From Candidatus Glassiibacteriota bacterium (GTDB lineage: Bacteria; Gemmatimonadota; Glassbacteria; GWA2-58-10), in NCBI GenBank assembly GCA_016934095.1, contig JAFGTO010000566.1:1-11675 (forward strand): 11,675 bases of DNA. The letters are read 5' to 3'. Position numbers and translations under genes: made by a program. Shown here piece by piece: positions 1 to 6,381 of this stretch; within the stretch, counting starts at the first letter, position 1, and each line of letters starts with the position of its first letter. The notes beneath the pieces were generated by a model. The model had not been told where the DNA came from and did not search any database. It saw only the letters and a list, made by a program, of their open reading frames with translations.

Positions 1-726
1 CAGCAGCCCGCCCGGATTGTCCCTGAGGTCGAAAATGAGCTTCTGCATGCCGTGGTTCCTCAGCTCCAGGATCGCATCGCTGAGCTCTTCACCGCTTTTT
101 TCGGAAAAGACCCCCAGGCGCACGTAGCCGATCTCAGGCGTGATCATAAACCTGGCCTGCACACTCTCGATCTTGATGATGGCACGGGTAATCTCGAAAT
201 GGATATCCTCATCGACCGCGAGGCGCCTGACCCAGATATTTACCTGTGTCCCCGGTTTGCCTTTCAGCCTGGAGACCGCATCTTCCAGCTTCATCCCGAA
301 AGTAGGCTCGTGCTCGATGCGCACGATCCGGTCGCCTGCCTGCAAACCCACCCGCGAAGCCGGAGTCCCGGGTATCGGCGACAGCACGGTGAGACTGTCC
401 TCACGGATGCTGATCTCGATGCCGATCCCCCCGAACTCGCCGCGGGTCTGTTCCATCAACTGCCTGCGGTGCCTCTGGTCCAGCAGCTCGCTGTGAGGGT
501 CGAGGCTTTCCACCAGCCCATCGATAGCTTCCAGCACCAGGTCCTCGGGGGGGATTTCATCCACGTAGTACTCGCCCAGGATATTGATCACGTCATTCAG
601 CAGCATCAGGCTTTGAGCGCTTCCCCCCCGCTCGCCGGCGGCATGCACCGTACCCAGTACTGCTGCCAGGCCAAGGAAGAAAATAACCGCTGCCAGCCGT
701 ATCCCCTTCTTATTGAATATTTTCAT
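1..726 (-). CDS. S41 family carboxy-terminal processing protease, partial (N-terminal 242 residues)
   Basis: Exported serine protease of the CtpA/Prc type, which trims C-termini of periplasmic proteins. The reading frame is open to the window edge, so only 242 residues are visible. Residues 1-30 form a signal peptide: basic start (MKIFNKKGIR), hydrophobic core about 11-27, then VHAAG. Residues 35-95 form the helical S41 N-terminal segment and include DPHS (77-80). A PDZ domain spans about 96-182, with FGGIGIEI (98-105) as its carboxylate-binding strand and the typical GLQAGDRIVRI run near 127-137. The peptidase domain begins near 195 and ends at the edge in LRDNPGGLL, a family hallmark. The catalytic Ser and Lys lie outside the window. 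The ATG at 726 is chosen because it gives a proper signal peptide; its ribosome site is only a weak purine run. It is separated from the upstream GAF gene by 317 bases, so it probably has its own promoter. Family assignment is firm; the substrate is unknown. Confidence 0.93.
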   Translation of the reverse strand, partial: MKIFNKKGIRLAAVIFFLGLAAVLGTVHAAGERGGSAQSLMLLNDVINILGEYYVDEIPPEDLVLEAIDGLVESLDPHSELLDQRHRRQLMEQTRGEFGGIGIEISIREDSLTVLSPIPGTPASRVGLQAGDRIVRIEHEPTFGMKLEDAVSRLKGKPGTQVNIWVRRLAVDEDIHFEITRAIIKIESVQARFMITPEIGYVRLGVFSEKSGEELSDAILELRNHGMQKLIFDLRDNPGGLL

Positions 727-1043
727 CAGCCCGTACTCTCTCTTTTTTCTGAAGGCCTCCCGGGGGAATTCCGGCCGGGGAACCAGAAGTGGTCGATATT
801 TTTTTCAAAAACAAATAAACTTAACCTTTAGGAATGTGGTTGTCAACAATTATACACTTTAATATACTGCAAGTGGCAGGTTTTTAACCGAGTTATGGTT
901 GGTCGGGGTGCCGACGGGGGGAAGGTGCGAAGCGCCAGGCATAGCGCTCCCGGGCCGCCCGCTAAAAAGCAGGCGGCCCGACAGGTCCCTGCGGGGCCGG
1001 ATTGTAGACGGCCCGGTTAATAACGGTCTTTTCTCTAAGCCCG
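727..1043. other. Intergenic region with GC-rich hairpins, no gene
   Basis: This 317-base gap lies between the GAF protein and the S41 protease. No credible coding sequence is seen in it. The half near the GAF gene is GC-rich and holds short inverted repeats: a 9-bp perfect stem (951-959 with 972-980, 12-base loop), a 5-bp stem (931-935 with 944-948) and a 5-bp stem (902-906 with 911-915). None is followed by a U-run on the minus strand, so they are at most weak ends for the GAF transcript. The half near the protease (about 790-890) is AT-rich and holds the promoter-like boxes listed separately. Confidence 0.5.
818..846 (-). promoter_or_regulatory. Possible sigma-70-type promoter for the S41 protease gene
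   Basis: Reading the minus strand, a perfect TTGACA (846-841) is followed after 17 bases by TAAGTT (823-818), a poor -10 match. It lies in an AT-rich patch of an otherwise GC-rich region. A TATAAT also occurs just upstream (854-849), but without a well-spaced -35. A start here would leave a leader of roughly 90 bases before the ATG at 726. Only the -35 is convincing. Confidence 0.25.
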
Positions 1044-1931
1044 CTAGCTCCGCGGCAAACCGCCGGGGGTTAACTCAGGCTCCTGCTCCAGGTCGATGCG
1101 GAGCATCTTGCGGCCGCCGGGCAGGTAGTCTTCCGACACCGGCCGGTCCACCCGGCGCAGCGCCCTGGTTATGCGGGCGATCCTCTTGGACTCCGAGACG
1201 ATGGTCTCGACCTTGCGCAGGGTCTCCGCATCCGCCCCGTTCAGGTCGTGCAGCAGGAACTCCGCGTTGCCGATGATAACGGTCAGCGGGTTGTTGATCT
1301 CGTGGTTGACCGTTACCGCCACCTCGCCGATGGCTGCGAGGCGCTCGCGCTCGACCAGGGCGGCCTGGGCCTGTTTGAGCTGACGGTTTTTCTCTTCGAG
1401 CTGGCAGTTGGTCTCGGAAAGCTGACTGAAATACAGGGTGCGCTCGATAATCACGCTGAGCTGTCCGGCCGCGATGGAGAGCACGTGCAGGTTGTGGCGG
1501 TTAAAAGTACCCGGCATGGTGTGCCCGAAATTCATCACCCCGATCAGCTCCTCGCCCAGCAGCAGCGGGATGGAGAGGAAAGAGCGGACCGGAGCCTCAT
1601 CCTGGGTCTTGCCGCGGTGGATATCGCTCAGCAGGATCGGGCGTTTCTGTTTGGCCACCCAGGCGCTGAGCCCGTTACCCATGTCGAAGCTCACCGGCTG
1701 GATCAGGTCCACCACCAGTCCCTTGTTGGCCACCACCCTTAGCTTCTTGAGCTCCCCGTCATAGATGAACAGGGCGGCGAACTCGAAATCCACCAGCTCC
1801 TCCAGCAGCTCGAGCACCGAGGAAAAGGTTTCTTCAGGCTCGGTGCACGACTGTATGACCCTGCTTATTTTCAGCAGGATCCCGAGTTCGTCTTTCCTGG
1901 CCTGGGTCTTATTCTGGCTGTTCTCAGTCAT
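1044..1931 (-). CDS. GAF domain protein with histidine-kinase phosphoacceptor (DHp) domain and no ATPase domain
   Basis: Soluble 295-residue signalling protein. Residues 12-165 form a GAF-type sensor domain (FEFAALFIYDGELKKLRV, then DMGNGLSAWVAKQKRPILL and SIPLLLGEELIGVMNFG). Residues about 165-195 are a coiled coil (SETNCQLEEKNRQLKQAQAA). A HisKA/DHp segment follows with H-box VNHEINNPLTVI: phosphoacceptor His210, then Glu211, Asn213, Asn214 and Pro215. The second DHp helix ends near 260. A tail containing EDYLPGGRKMLRIDL leads to the stop, so the N, G1 and G2 boxes of the catalytic domain are absent and no remnant was seen in the downstream gap. The tail resembles those of other kinase-dead GAF-HisKA proteins, which argues against a recent truncation. 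It could be phosphorylated by a partner kinase or act as a dimerising phosphotransfer protein; that is inference. An in-frame stop nine bases upstream fixes the start no earlier than the ATG at 1931, which has no recognisable Shine-Dalgarno. Confidence 0.85.
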   Translation of the reverse strand: MTENSQNKTQARKDELGILLKISRVIQSCTEPEETFSSVLELLEELVDFEFAALFIYDGELKKLRVVANKGLVVDLIQPVSFDMGNGLSAWVAKQKRPILLSDIHRGKTQDEAPVRSFLSIPLLLGEELIGVMNFGHTMPGTFNRHNLHVLSIAAGQLSVIIERTLYFSQLSETNCQLEEKNRQLKQAQAALVERERLAAIGEVAVTVNHEINNPLTVIIGNAEFLLHDLNGADAETLRKVETIVSESKRIARITRALRRVDRPVSEDYLPGGRKMLRIDLEQEPELTPGGLPRS

Positions 1932-1937
1932 ACTTAT

Positions 1938-1964
1938 TTATCGGGAGAACAGGGTAAAAATTGA
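1938..1964 (-). promoter_or_regulatory. Candidate sigma-28 (FliA-class) promoter abutting the GAF/DHp gene
   Basis: On the minus strand TCAA (1964-1961) is separated by 15 bases from CCCGATAA (1945-1938). The sigma-28 consensus is TAAA-N15-GCCGATAA, so the match is 3 of 4 and 7 of 8 with the exact spacing. The -10 box ends six bases before the ATG, which would put the start of transcription at or beside the A of ATG (1931) and give a leaderless mRNA. That fits the missing ribosome-binding site. Chance matches of this quality are not rare, so the call rests mainly on position and the fliA gene nearby. Confidence 0.38.
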
Positions 1965-2049
1965 AATTTTTTCTTCCACGCCCGCCGTTAACCCGGAGAG
2001 CGGGACCCAGGCAAAACCCGTTGATGCCTGTGGGGACCGTGGCTGAAAA

Positions 2050-2064
2050 GGCGGGAGAGCCGCC
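2050..2064 (-). terminator. Weak intrinsic terminator after the CsgG-like gene
   Basis: The minus strand reads GGCGG, CTCTC, CCGCC, then TTTT: a 5-bp all-GC stem with a 5-base loop directly followed by four Us. It starts 18 bases after the stop at 2083. The stem is short, so efficiency is doubtful. A second stem without a U-run (2008-2013 with 2025-2030) follows. Confidence 0.35.
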
Positions 2065-2082
2065 GGGCCGGCAGCCTGAGTG

Positions 2083-2877
2083 TCAGCGAAAGAGTTTGAC
2101 CAGACGGGAGCCGCAGATAGGACACAACCCGGGCTTGTCGGAGATGATGTGCACCTCGTCCTGCCAGTAACAGACATACTTGGTGCTCAGCGGCTTGTTA
2201 ATCCCCTTGACCAGGGCTTCGAAAGTTTTCCCGGCAAGGTCCTGCATCACCAGGCGGGCTAACTTCTCCCGGTCGCTGTATCCGAGGTAAAGGCTGGGAT
2301 CGTCAACAGTTACCGGAAAAATCTGGACTCCGCGACCGAGGCTGCTGTTGCCTTTCACCCGCTGGGAATACTGCAGGGAACCGGTCTTCCCTTCTACCAC
2401 GGCGATGTCCAGCTCGACCCGGAAAGTCACCTTGTTCCGGTGGAAAAAAACCGGTACCGTAAAGCCGTCCTCCCGGTCTATCTCACATGAGATCAGGCGC
2501 TGGAAAGCTGTATAGTCGCACCCGGTAAGCTCGCAGATGCGTGCCAGAACCTTGGGGTCGTAAAATTCCGGCACGGCGCTGCGGTTGCGGGCCAGGACGT
2601 TATCCACGTCCGACTGAGTCTTGACCGTGAGATAATCCGCCGAGCGCAGCAAGGACACCAGGTCGTTATAGAAAAACCGGATATCGAAAGGGTCGTACAG
2701 CGCGTGGCCGCAGCAGGGGTCGAGCAGGCAGAGACTGGTTTCCGGATATACCAGCCGCTCCGGTGAAATGTCCGTCCGCTCTTGCTGCTGGCAGTAGACA
2801 TAGGAGAAACAAACCGCCATCCAGAGCAGGGAGATCGCCAGTGCGCGGCGGGCCGTCACCCGGGACAGTCCGCGCAA
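2083..2877 (-). CDS. Exported protein with CsgG/LpoB-like core and C-terminal HMBD-like metal ribbon
   Basis: 264 residues from the chosen TTG start at 2877. Residues 9-28 look like a signal peptide or anchor (ARRALAISLLWMAVCFSYVY). A Cys-rich stretch follows (SLCLLDPCCGHAL, 48-60). The middle, about 65-225, has the pattern of the CsgG/LpoB/TolB-N fold: a helix with ADYLTVKTQSDVDNVLARN, then DPKVLARICELTGCDYTAF, then alternating strands (VTFRVELDIAVVEGKTGSL) and a final long helix. The last 30 residues (KYVCYWQDEV, then ISDKPGLCPICGSRLV) closely resemble the heavy-metal-binding domain of CusB and CopA proteins, whose usual form is Y-C-P-M-H-P-E-V, S-D-K-P-G-K-C-P-K-C-G. Here the P-M-H positions are replaced by Y-W-Q, but three cysteines remain. 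An ATG at 2985 would extend the frame 77 bases into the upstream gene with shadow-like sequence and no ribosome site, so I prefer TTG 2877 behind GGGGAG; GTG 2859 is also possible. It follows the AMIN-TPR gene by 31 bases and is probably cotranscribed. The fold assignment is inferred; the gene is real. Confidence 0.72.
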   Translation of the reverse strand: MRGLSRVTARRALAISLLWMAVCFSYVYCQQQERTDISPERLVYPETSLCLLDPCCGHALYDPFDIRFFYNDLVSLLRSADYLTVKTQSDVDNVLARNRSAVPEFYDPKVLARICELTGCDYTAFQRLISCEIDREDGFTVPVFFHRNKVTFRVELDIAVVEGKTGSLQYSQRVKGNSSLGRGVQIFPVTVDDPSLYLGYSDREKLARLVMQDLAGKTFEALVKGINKPLSTKYVCYWQDEVHIISDKPGLCPICGSRLVKLFR

Positions 2878-2908
2878 GATGCGTCTGTGCTCCCCGGGAG
2901 CAGCCGGC

Positions 2909-5095
2909 TTAGATATTGATCTGGAGCTCAAGGTCCACCTCATGGTCCACTTTCTCGGCGACCTGCCGGAAGTCGGTATCCTCATGGCTTGCGTTCAGGC
3001 CGCGGGCCTGGCCGTATCCGGCCCGGCGTACTCCCCCGGACAGGTGCAGCGCGGAAGAGTCGCTCTCCTGCGAATTCGACAACGCCCATTTAACTTCCTC
3101 GCGGGAAAGGCCCATTTCCTGGGCGATGTCGCTGATGCTCCATTCCTTGCTTCTGAGCTGGTGGATCAGCCGGGTCTGGACATCATTGCGCGAGCCGCTG
3201 AATTTACTGTCCGCAGGCTCCCGCTCGTATCCGGCCCGTTTGCCGGAGAGTTCTTCTTTGATGCGGCGGGCGATGTCATCACCGTAAATCCCGCCGCCGG
3301 CCGCCGGGTTCGCTCTCGAAACCAGGGAACCGGCTCCCGGGGGCCGGGGGCTCCCGGAGGACAGGCCGGAGCTTACAGTCTCGACGGCACGTCGGTCCGG
3401 GTGCTGTATGGCGGCCAGCTCGCTGGCCAGGACTTCGGCTACCTGCTTTTTATTGCGCTCGACCACGGACCGGTCATTTCTAACCGCGGCCGCAGCCGGT
3501 ATCTTTTCCCTGGATTTCCGGTAGACATCGACCACTTTCCCGGCGGTACTTGGAGCGGCGGCCTTGCGCCTGAAAAAGCGGCCGAAGAAAAAATGCTCGC
3601 CCAACAGAGTCAGGATAAAGAGTATGCCGGTAATCAGGGTCAACAGCTTCACCTGTTTGCGCAGCAGCCCGGACTGCGCCAGGGAGACCATCCTGGCTGC
3701 AGTGGTGCGGGCACCGCCGAGCAGGGAGCCCGAGCCCTCCGCGGGCGGCTCCCCGGCGGAAGGTCCCCCGCCGTCCTGCGAGTTTACTGTCAAGCCCGGG
3801 ACTTCTTTCTCTCCGGCATCGAGGTCCTCGCCTGCCGGCGGATCGGCACCGGATACGACCGGAACGCCGAGCGGTTTCCCGGCCGGGACCGTTTCAACGG
3901 AATGCTCCCGGCCCGGAAAAGCTCCATGCTCCGGCTTGGCTTCGATTATCTCCCCCACGGACCGGCTGGCGGAATTATGCATCTGGAGCGATTTCTCGAA
4001 GCTCGCCGCAGAAAGCTCGTTTTTCCCCAGGCTTTTATAGACCACCCCGAGCTGGAAGTAGGCCTGGGAATAATCAGGGTCGCAGCTCACTGCGCGCTCC
4101 AGCTCAGCGGCCGCCTGGTCCAGGTGGTTGTCGGCTTTGAGCGCCATGGCGCTCTCGAAATAAACCGCAGCAGAATCTCGGTCATACACGGTTGCATCGG
4201 GCTGGGGAATCTCAAGCCGTAAATCCGGCGTCCCGGCCATTGCGGAGCCGCTCAGCTCGGTCTTTTCATCTGTCGCGGCCTCGACGGCGGTCTCCAGGAT
4301 CCGGTAATCTATCTCCGGGTGCTTCCCGGCCAGGGCGATACGCGCGGAGCGGTCCGGCAGCCGGTTGACAAACTTCTGCCAGGAGTTGCGCATTGCCGGG
4401 TAGTTGCCGTTCTTGTAGTGGATCCAGCACAGGTAAAGACGGGCCTCATCGCCATAGACGGAGCTGGTGTTGGCCCTGGTGAAGTTGATCAGCGCCTTGT
4501 CGAACTGGAACAGCTTGCAGCGGATCACCCCCGCCTGGTAGTAGCTGTCCGCCACCCGGCTGCCGGCACGGATAGCGCTGCGGAAGGACATCAGCGCGGC
4601 ATTGTAGCTGCCGGCTTGCAACTGCTGCAAACCGTGCCGGTAATAGTCGATGACCTCCGGCTTGTCTATCCCGGCCGGCTTGCCTGTGCTGGCCGGGTTG
4701 ACCGGCCGGCCGGCGACATCGGTCAGCTCCAGTACGAAGCGGGCCGGTTCGTTGATTTCGTAGGTTTTTATCCTGAACGGGTGGCGCGCCTTGATCCGGG
4801 CCACGGTGGAGCCCTGGCCCAGCGGCAGGAGTGTCACCGATTCAAGGTGGGGATCCCCGGCATAGAGGAAAGACTGCTTGGGCATTGCGCTGATCCCGGT
4901 GCTGTCGAAACGGATAAACACCAGGTTTTCCCCGAGGTTGGTCTCCACCTGGGCGGGCGCCTGCTCATCGAGTCTGAAAGCGACCCTGACATAACTGTCC
5001 TCGCTGAACACCTGCAGATCAACCATTTCAGCGGCGTACAGCGGCAAACCGAGGGTCATCCAGACTAACAACAGGCAAAACTTATGCAGTTTCAT
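2909..5095 (-). CDS. AMIN-TPR single-span membrane protein with cytoplasmic helix-turn-helix
   Basis: 728 residues from the ATG at 5095, which has AGGA seven bases upstream and begins a clean signal peptide (MKLHKFCLLLVWMTLGLPLY, AAE). A longer in-frame start at 5194 lies inside the sigma-54 promoter and is rejected. Residues 24-126 form an AMIN-like beta domain (VDLQVFSEDSYVRVAFRLDE through EPARFVLELTD), a fold that places amidases and secretins at peptidoglycan. TPR-type helices occupy 146-245 (YYRHGLQQLQAGSYNAALMS) and 305-372 (DYSQAYFQLGVVYKSLGKNE). A Pro/Gly-rich linker (about 380-460) leads to one membrane helix at 483-500, followed by the basic stretch FGRFFRRK, which places the C-terminus in the cytoplasm. 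Residues 641-673 (LIHQLRSKEWSISDIAQEMG, then LSREEVKWAL) form a helix-turn-helix like those of flagellar-operon DUF6115 proteins and sigma region 4. The layout recalls FimV/HubP landmarks, but with the TPRs outside. Function is unproven; a trans-envelope scaffold or membrane-bound regulator fits best. A sigma-54 promoter drives it. Confidence 0.85.
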   Translation of the reverse strand: MKLHKFCLLLVWMTLGLPLYAAEMVDLQVFSEDSYVRVAFRLDEQAPAQVETNLGENLVFIRFDSTGISAMPKQSFLYAGDPHLESVTLLPLGQGSTVARIKARHPFRIKTYEINEPARFVLELTDVAGRPVNPASTGKPAGIDKPEVIDYYRHGLQQLQAGSYNAALMSFRSAIRAGSRVADSYYQAGVIRCKLFQFDKALINFTRANTSSVYGDEARLYLCWIHYKNGNYPAMRNSWQKFVNRLPDRSARIALAGKHPEIDYRILETAVEAATDEKTELSGSAMAGTPDLRLEIPQPDATVYDRDSAAVYFESAMALKADNHLDQAAAELERAVSCDPDYSQAYFQLGVVYKSLGKNELSAASFEKSLQMHNSASRSVGEIIEAKPEHGAFPGREHSVETVPAGKPLGVPVVSGADPPAGEDLDAGEKEVPGLTVNSQDGGGPSAGEPPAEGSGSLLGGARTTAARMVSLAQSGLLRKQVKLLTLITGILFILTLLGEHFFFGRFFRRKAAAPSTAGKVVDVYRKSREKIPAAAAVRNDRSVVERNKKQVAEVLASELAAIQHPDRRAVETVSSGLSSGSPRPPGAGSLVSRANPAAGGGIYGDDIARRIKEELSGKRAGYEREPADSKFSGSRNDVQTRLIHQLRSKEWSISDIAQEMGLSREEVKWALSNSQESDSSALHLSGGVRRAGYGQARGLNASHEDTDFRQVAEKVDHEVDLELQINI

Positions 5096-5370
5096 GGCCG
5101 ATTCCTGCGAAAAGTTTGTTATATGTGCTCGCAGTACTGTATCACGGGCGTTAAACAGTTGCCGGATTTGAGGTTCCAACCTATGTTGGAGCAATAGTTA
5201 TGCCAGTTGCTTGCCGGGGTCAGCCATCGATGCAACTTAAGCATATACAGGGGTTAAGAGGTGTCCGGCAGGGCGTGGGCAAGGCTTTCTGAGGGGGGAT
5301 CGGCAATTTTTACCCAGTTTTTCTGCAGGAGATCTGCGCCGGGGGCGGAAGAAAAATCGCCCGGGATTGT
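5096..5370. other. Intergenic region upstream of the AMIN-TPR gene
   Basis: Holds the sigma-54 promoter and its leader. Just after the HDOD stop there is a bulged GC stem (5339-5347 with 5358-5364) whose loop, not its tail, carries the U-run on the minus strand, so I do not call it a terminator. The stretch upstream of the promoter (5207-5335) is where activator sites would be expected. I see only a short dyad centred on CTTAAG near 5235 and no gene. Confidence 0.45.
5190..5206 (-). promoter_or_regulatory. Sigma-54 promoter of the AMIN-TPR operon
   Basis: The minus strand reads CTGGCATAACTATTGCT. Against YTGGCACGRNNNTTGCW only the C and G after TGGCA differ, and the -24 GG and -12 GC are exactly ten bases apart. 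Transcription should start near 5179, giving a leader of about 84 bases before the ATG at 5095. A perfect 6-bp inverted repeat (5175-5180 with 5185-5190) overlaps the start region. In this factor class a remote activator ATPase is expected; none is encoded here. Confidence 0.75.
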
Positions 5371-6360
5371 TCAGGCGGTCATCTGGCTGTCCTGCGGCCT
5401 GTCGTCCGGGTCATCTCCTCCGTAGACCGGGGCCCTCTTACCGAGGATGATATTGATGAAAGTATCCGCTATCTCCATTTCAGCCCGTACCGCTTCGAGA
5501 TAGAACTGCATATCAACCCGGTTTTCCTCAGTCAGGCGAAGGGGCAGCCTGCGCAGGACTCCACGGTAAAAAGGCGGCACGAGAGGGTCTCCCCCATTGC
5601 CGATACGGGCCGCGCGGGTGAGGATGTCGGCGAAATGGACGATGGCGGAAAGCTCGGGCCGGACCTTGGCGGTCAGCGGCACGTGATGCAGGCGGATAGA
5701 CTCGGAGAGGGCATCCGGCAGGTTCCAGCGCTTGGCCAGCCACCAGCCGACTTCCGCGTGATTGACCTCGAAAATCCGCTCCTCGGCCTCGAGCAGCAGG
5801 ATGTTTTCCTCCTCGACCATCCGCAGGCACTCGGAATAATAATGGGTCTGGTACTGGCTCAGGATGACTTTGCCGATGTCGTGGATCAGGCCGGCCACGA
5901 AAGATTCGCCCTCGATGGCCCGGAAGCCGTGCATCCTGGCAATCATCTGGCTGGCCACCCCCACTCCCACCGAATGTTCCCAGAACCTGGTGTAGTCGAG
6001 CAGCTCATCGTCTTTCTCGGCCCTGGCGAAGCGGTCGATTATCGACACCGAGAGTCCCAGGTTCTTGATCGTCTCGAAACCGAGGACCACCACCGCCAGG
6101 TTGATAGTGGAAATGGGATTGGGGAATCCGTAGAAAGCCGAGTTGGCGAGCCTCAGGATCCGGGTGGTGAGCACCTGGTCTGTTTTGACCAGCCTTCCCA
6201 GGGAGCGGGCCGAGCTTTTGGGGTCATCGATAATCTCGATCATCTTGGCTACGACCGTGGGCAGGGTCGGCAGGTTGATGATCGTCTGGGTTATCTTCCT
6301 GAGGCGTTCTTTATCGATACGGGGCTTATTTTGCATCATACTTTTCGGGAAGTTTGGCAT
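5371..6360 (-). CDS. HDOD domain signalling protein
   Basis: 329-residue cytoplasmic protein dominated by an HDOD domain (about residues 24-235), a degenerate or intact HD-type fold common beside chemotaxis, flagellar and cyclic-di-GMP genes. Visible family marks are LPTLPTVVAKMIEIIDDP (30-47), ILRLANSAFYGFPNPISTIN (68-87), the FWEHSVGVG helix and GLIHDIGKVIL (157-167). Unlike many HDOD proteins, it keeps the HD-type metal ligands: His129, His160-Asp161, His201, His225-His226 and Asp245. Phosphohydrolase activity is therefore possible but not shown. The C-terminal 80 residues, with an acidic tail (GGDDPDDRP), have no recognised domain. The ATG at 6360 has AGGA four bases upstream. It follows the 97-residue gene by 21 bases and should share its sigma-54 promoter, giving a two-gene operon. 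An imperfect palindrome spans the junction (6366-6387, 9 of 11 positions paired). The domain call is firm; the role is inferred from context. Confidence 0.92.
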   Translation of the reverse strand: MPNFPKSMMQNKPRIDKERLRKITQTIINLPTLPTVVAKMIEIIDDPKSSARSLGRLVKTDQVLTTRILRLANSAFYGFPNPISTINLAVVVLGFETIKNLGLSVSIIDRFARAEKDDELLDYTRFWEHSVGVGVASQMIARMHGFRAIEGESFVAGLIHDIGKVILSQYQTHYYSECLRMVEEENILLLEAEERIFEVNHAEVGWWLAKRWNLPDALSESIRLHHVPLTAKVRPELSAIVHFADILTRAARIGNGGDPLVPPFYRGVLRRLPLRLTEENRVDMQFYLEAVRAEMEIADTFINIILGKRAPVYGGDDPDDRPQDSQMTA

Positions 6361-6381
6361 TTTCCTGGCATAGTAAGCTTA

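Noticed and set aside
52..831. A 259-codon plus-strand frame
   Set aside because: Antisense to the S41 protease, whose signal peptide and PDZ domain are clear on the minus strand.
951..980. The 9-bp GC stem after the GAF/DHp gene as an intrinsic terminator
   Set aside because: Long loop and no U-run on the minus strand; kept only as a hairpin in the intergenic description.
2879..4222. A 447-codon open frame on the plus strand
   Set aside because: It is antisense to the AMIN-TPR gene, has no recognisable domain or sensible ribosome site, and its composition is what codon bias on the other strand produces.
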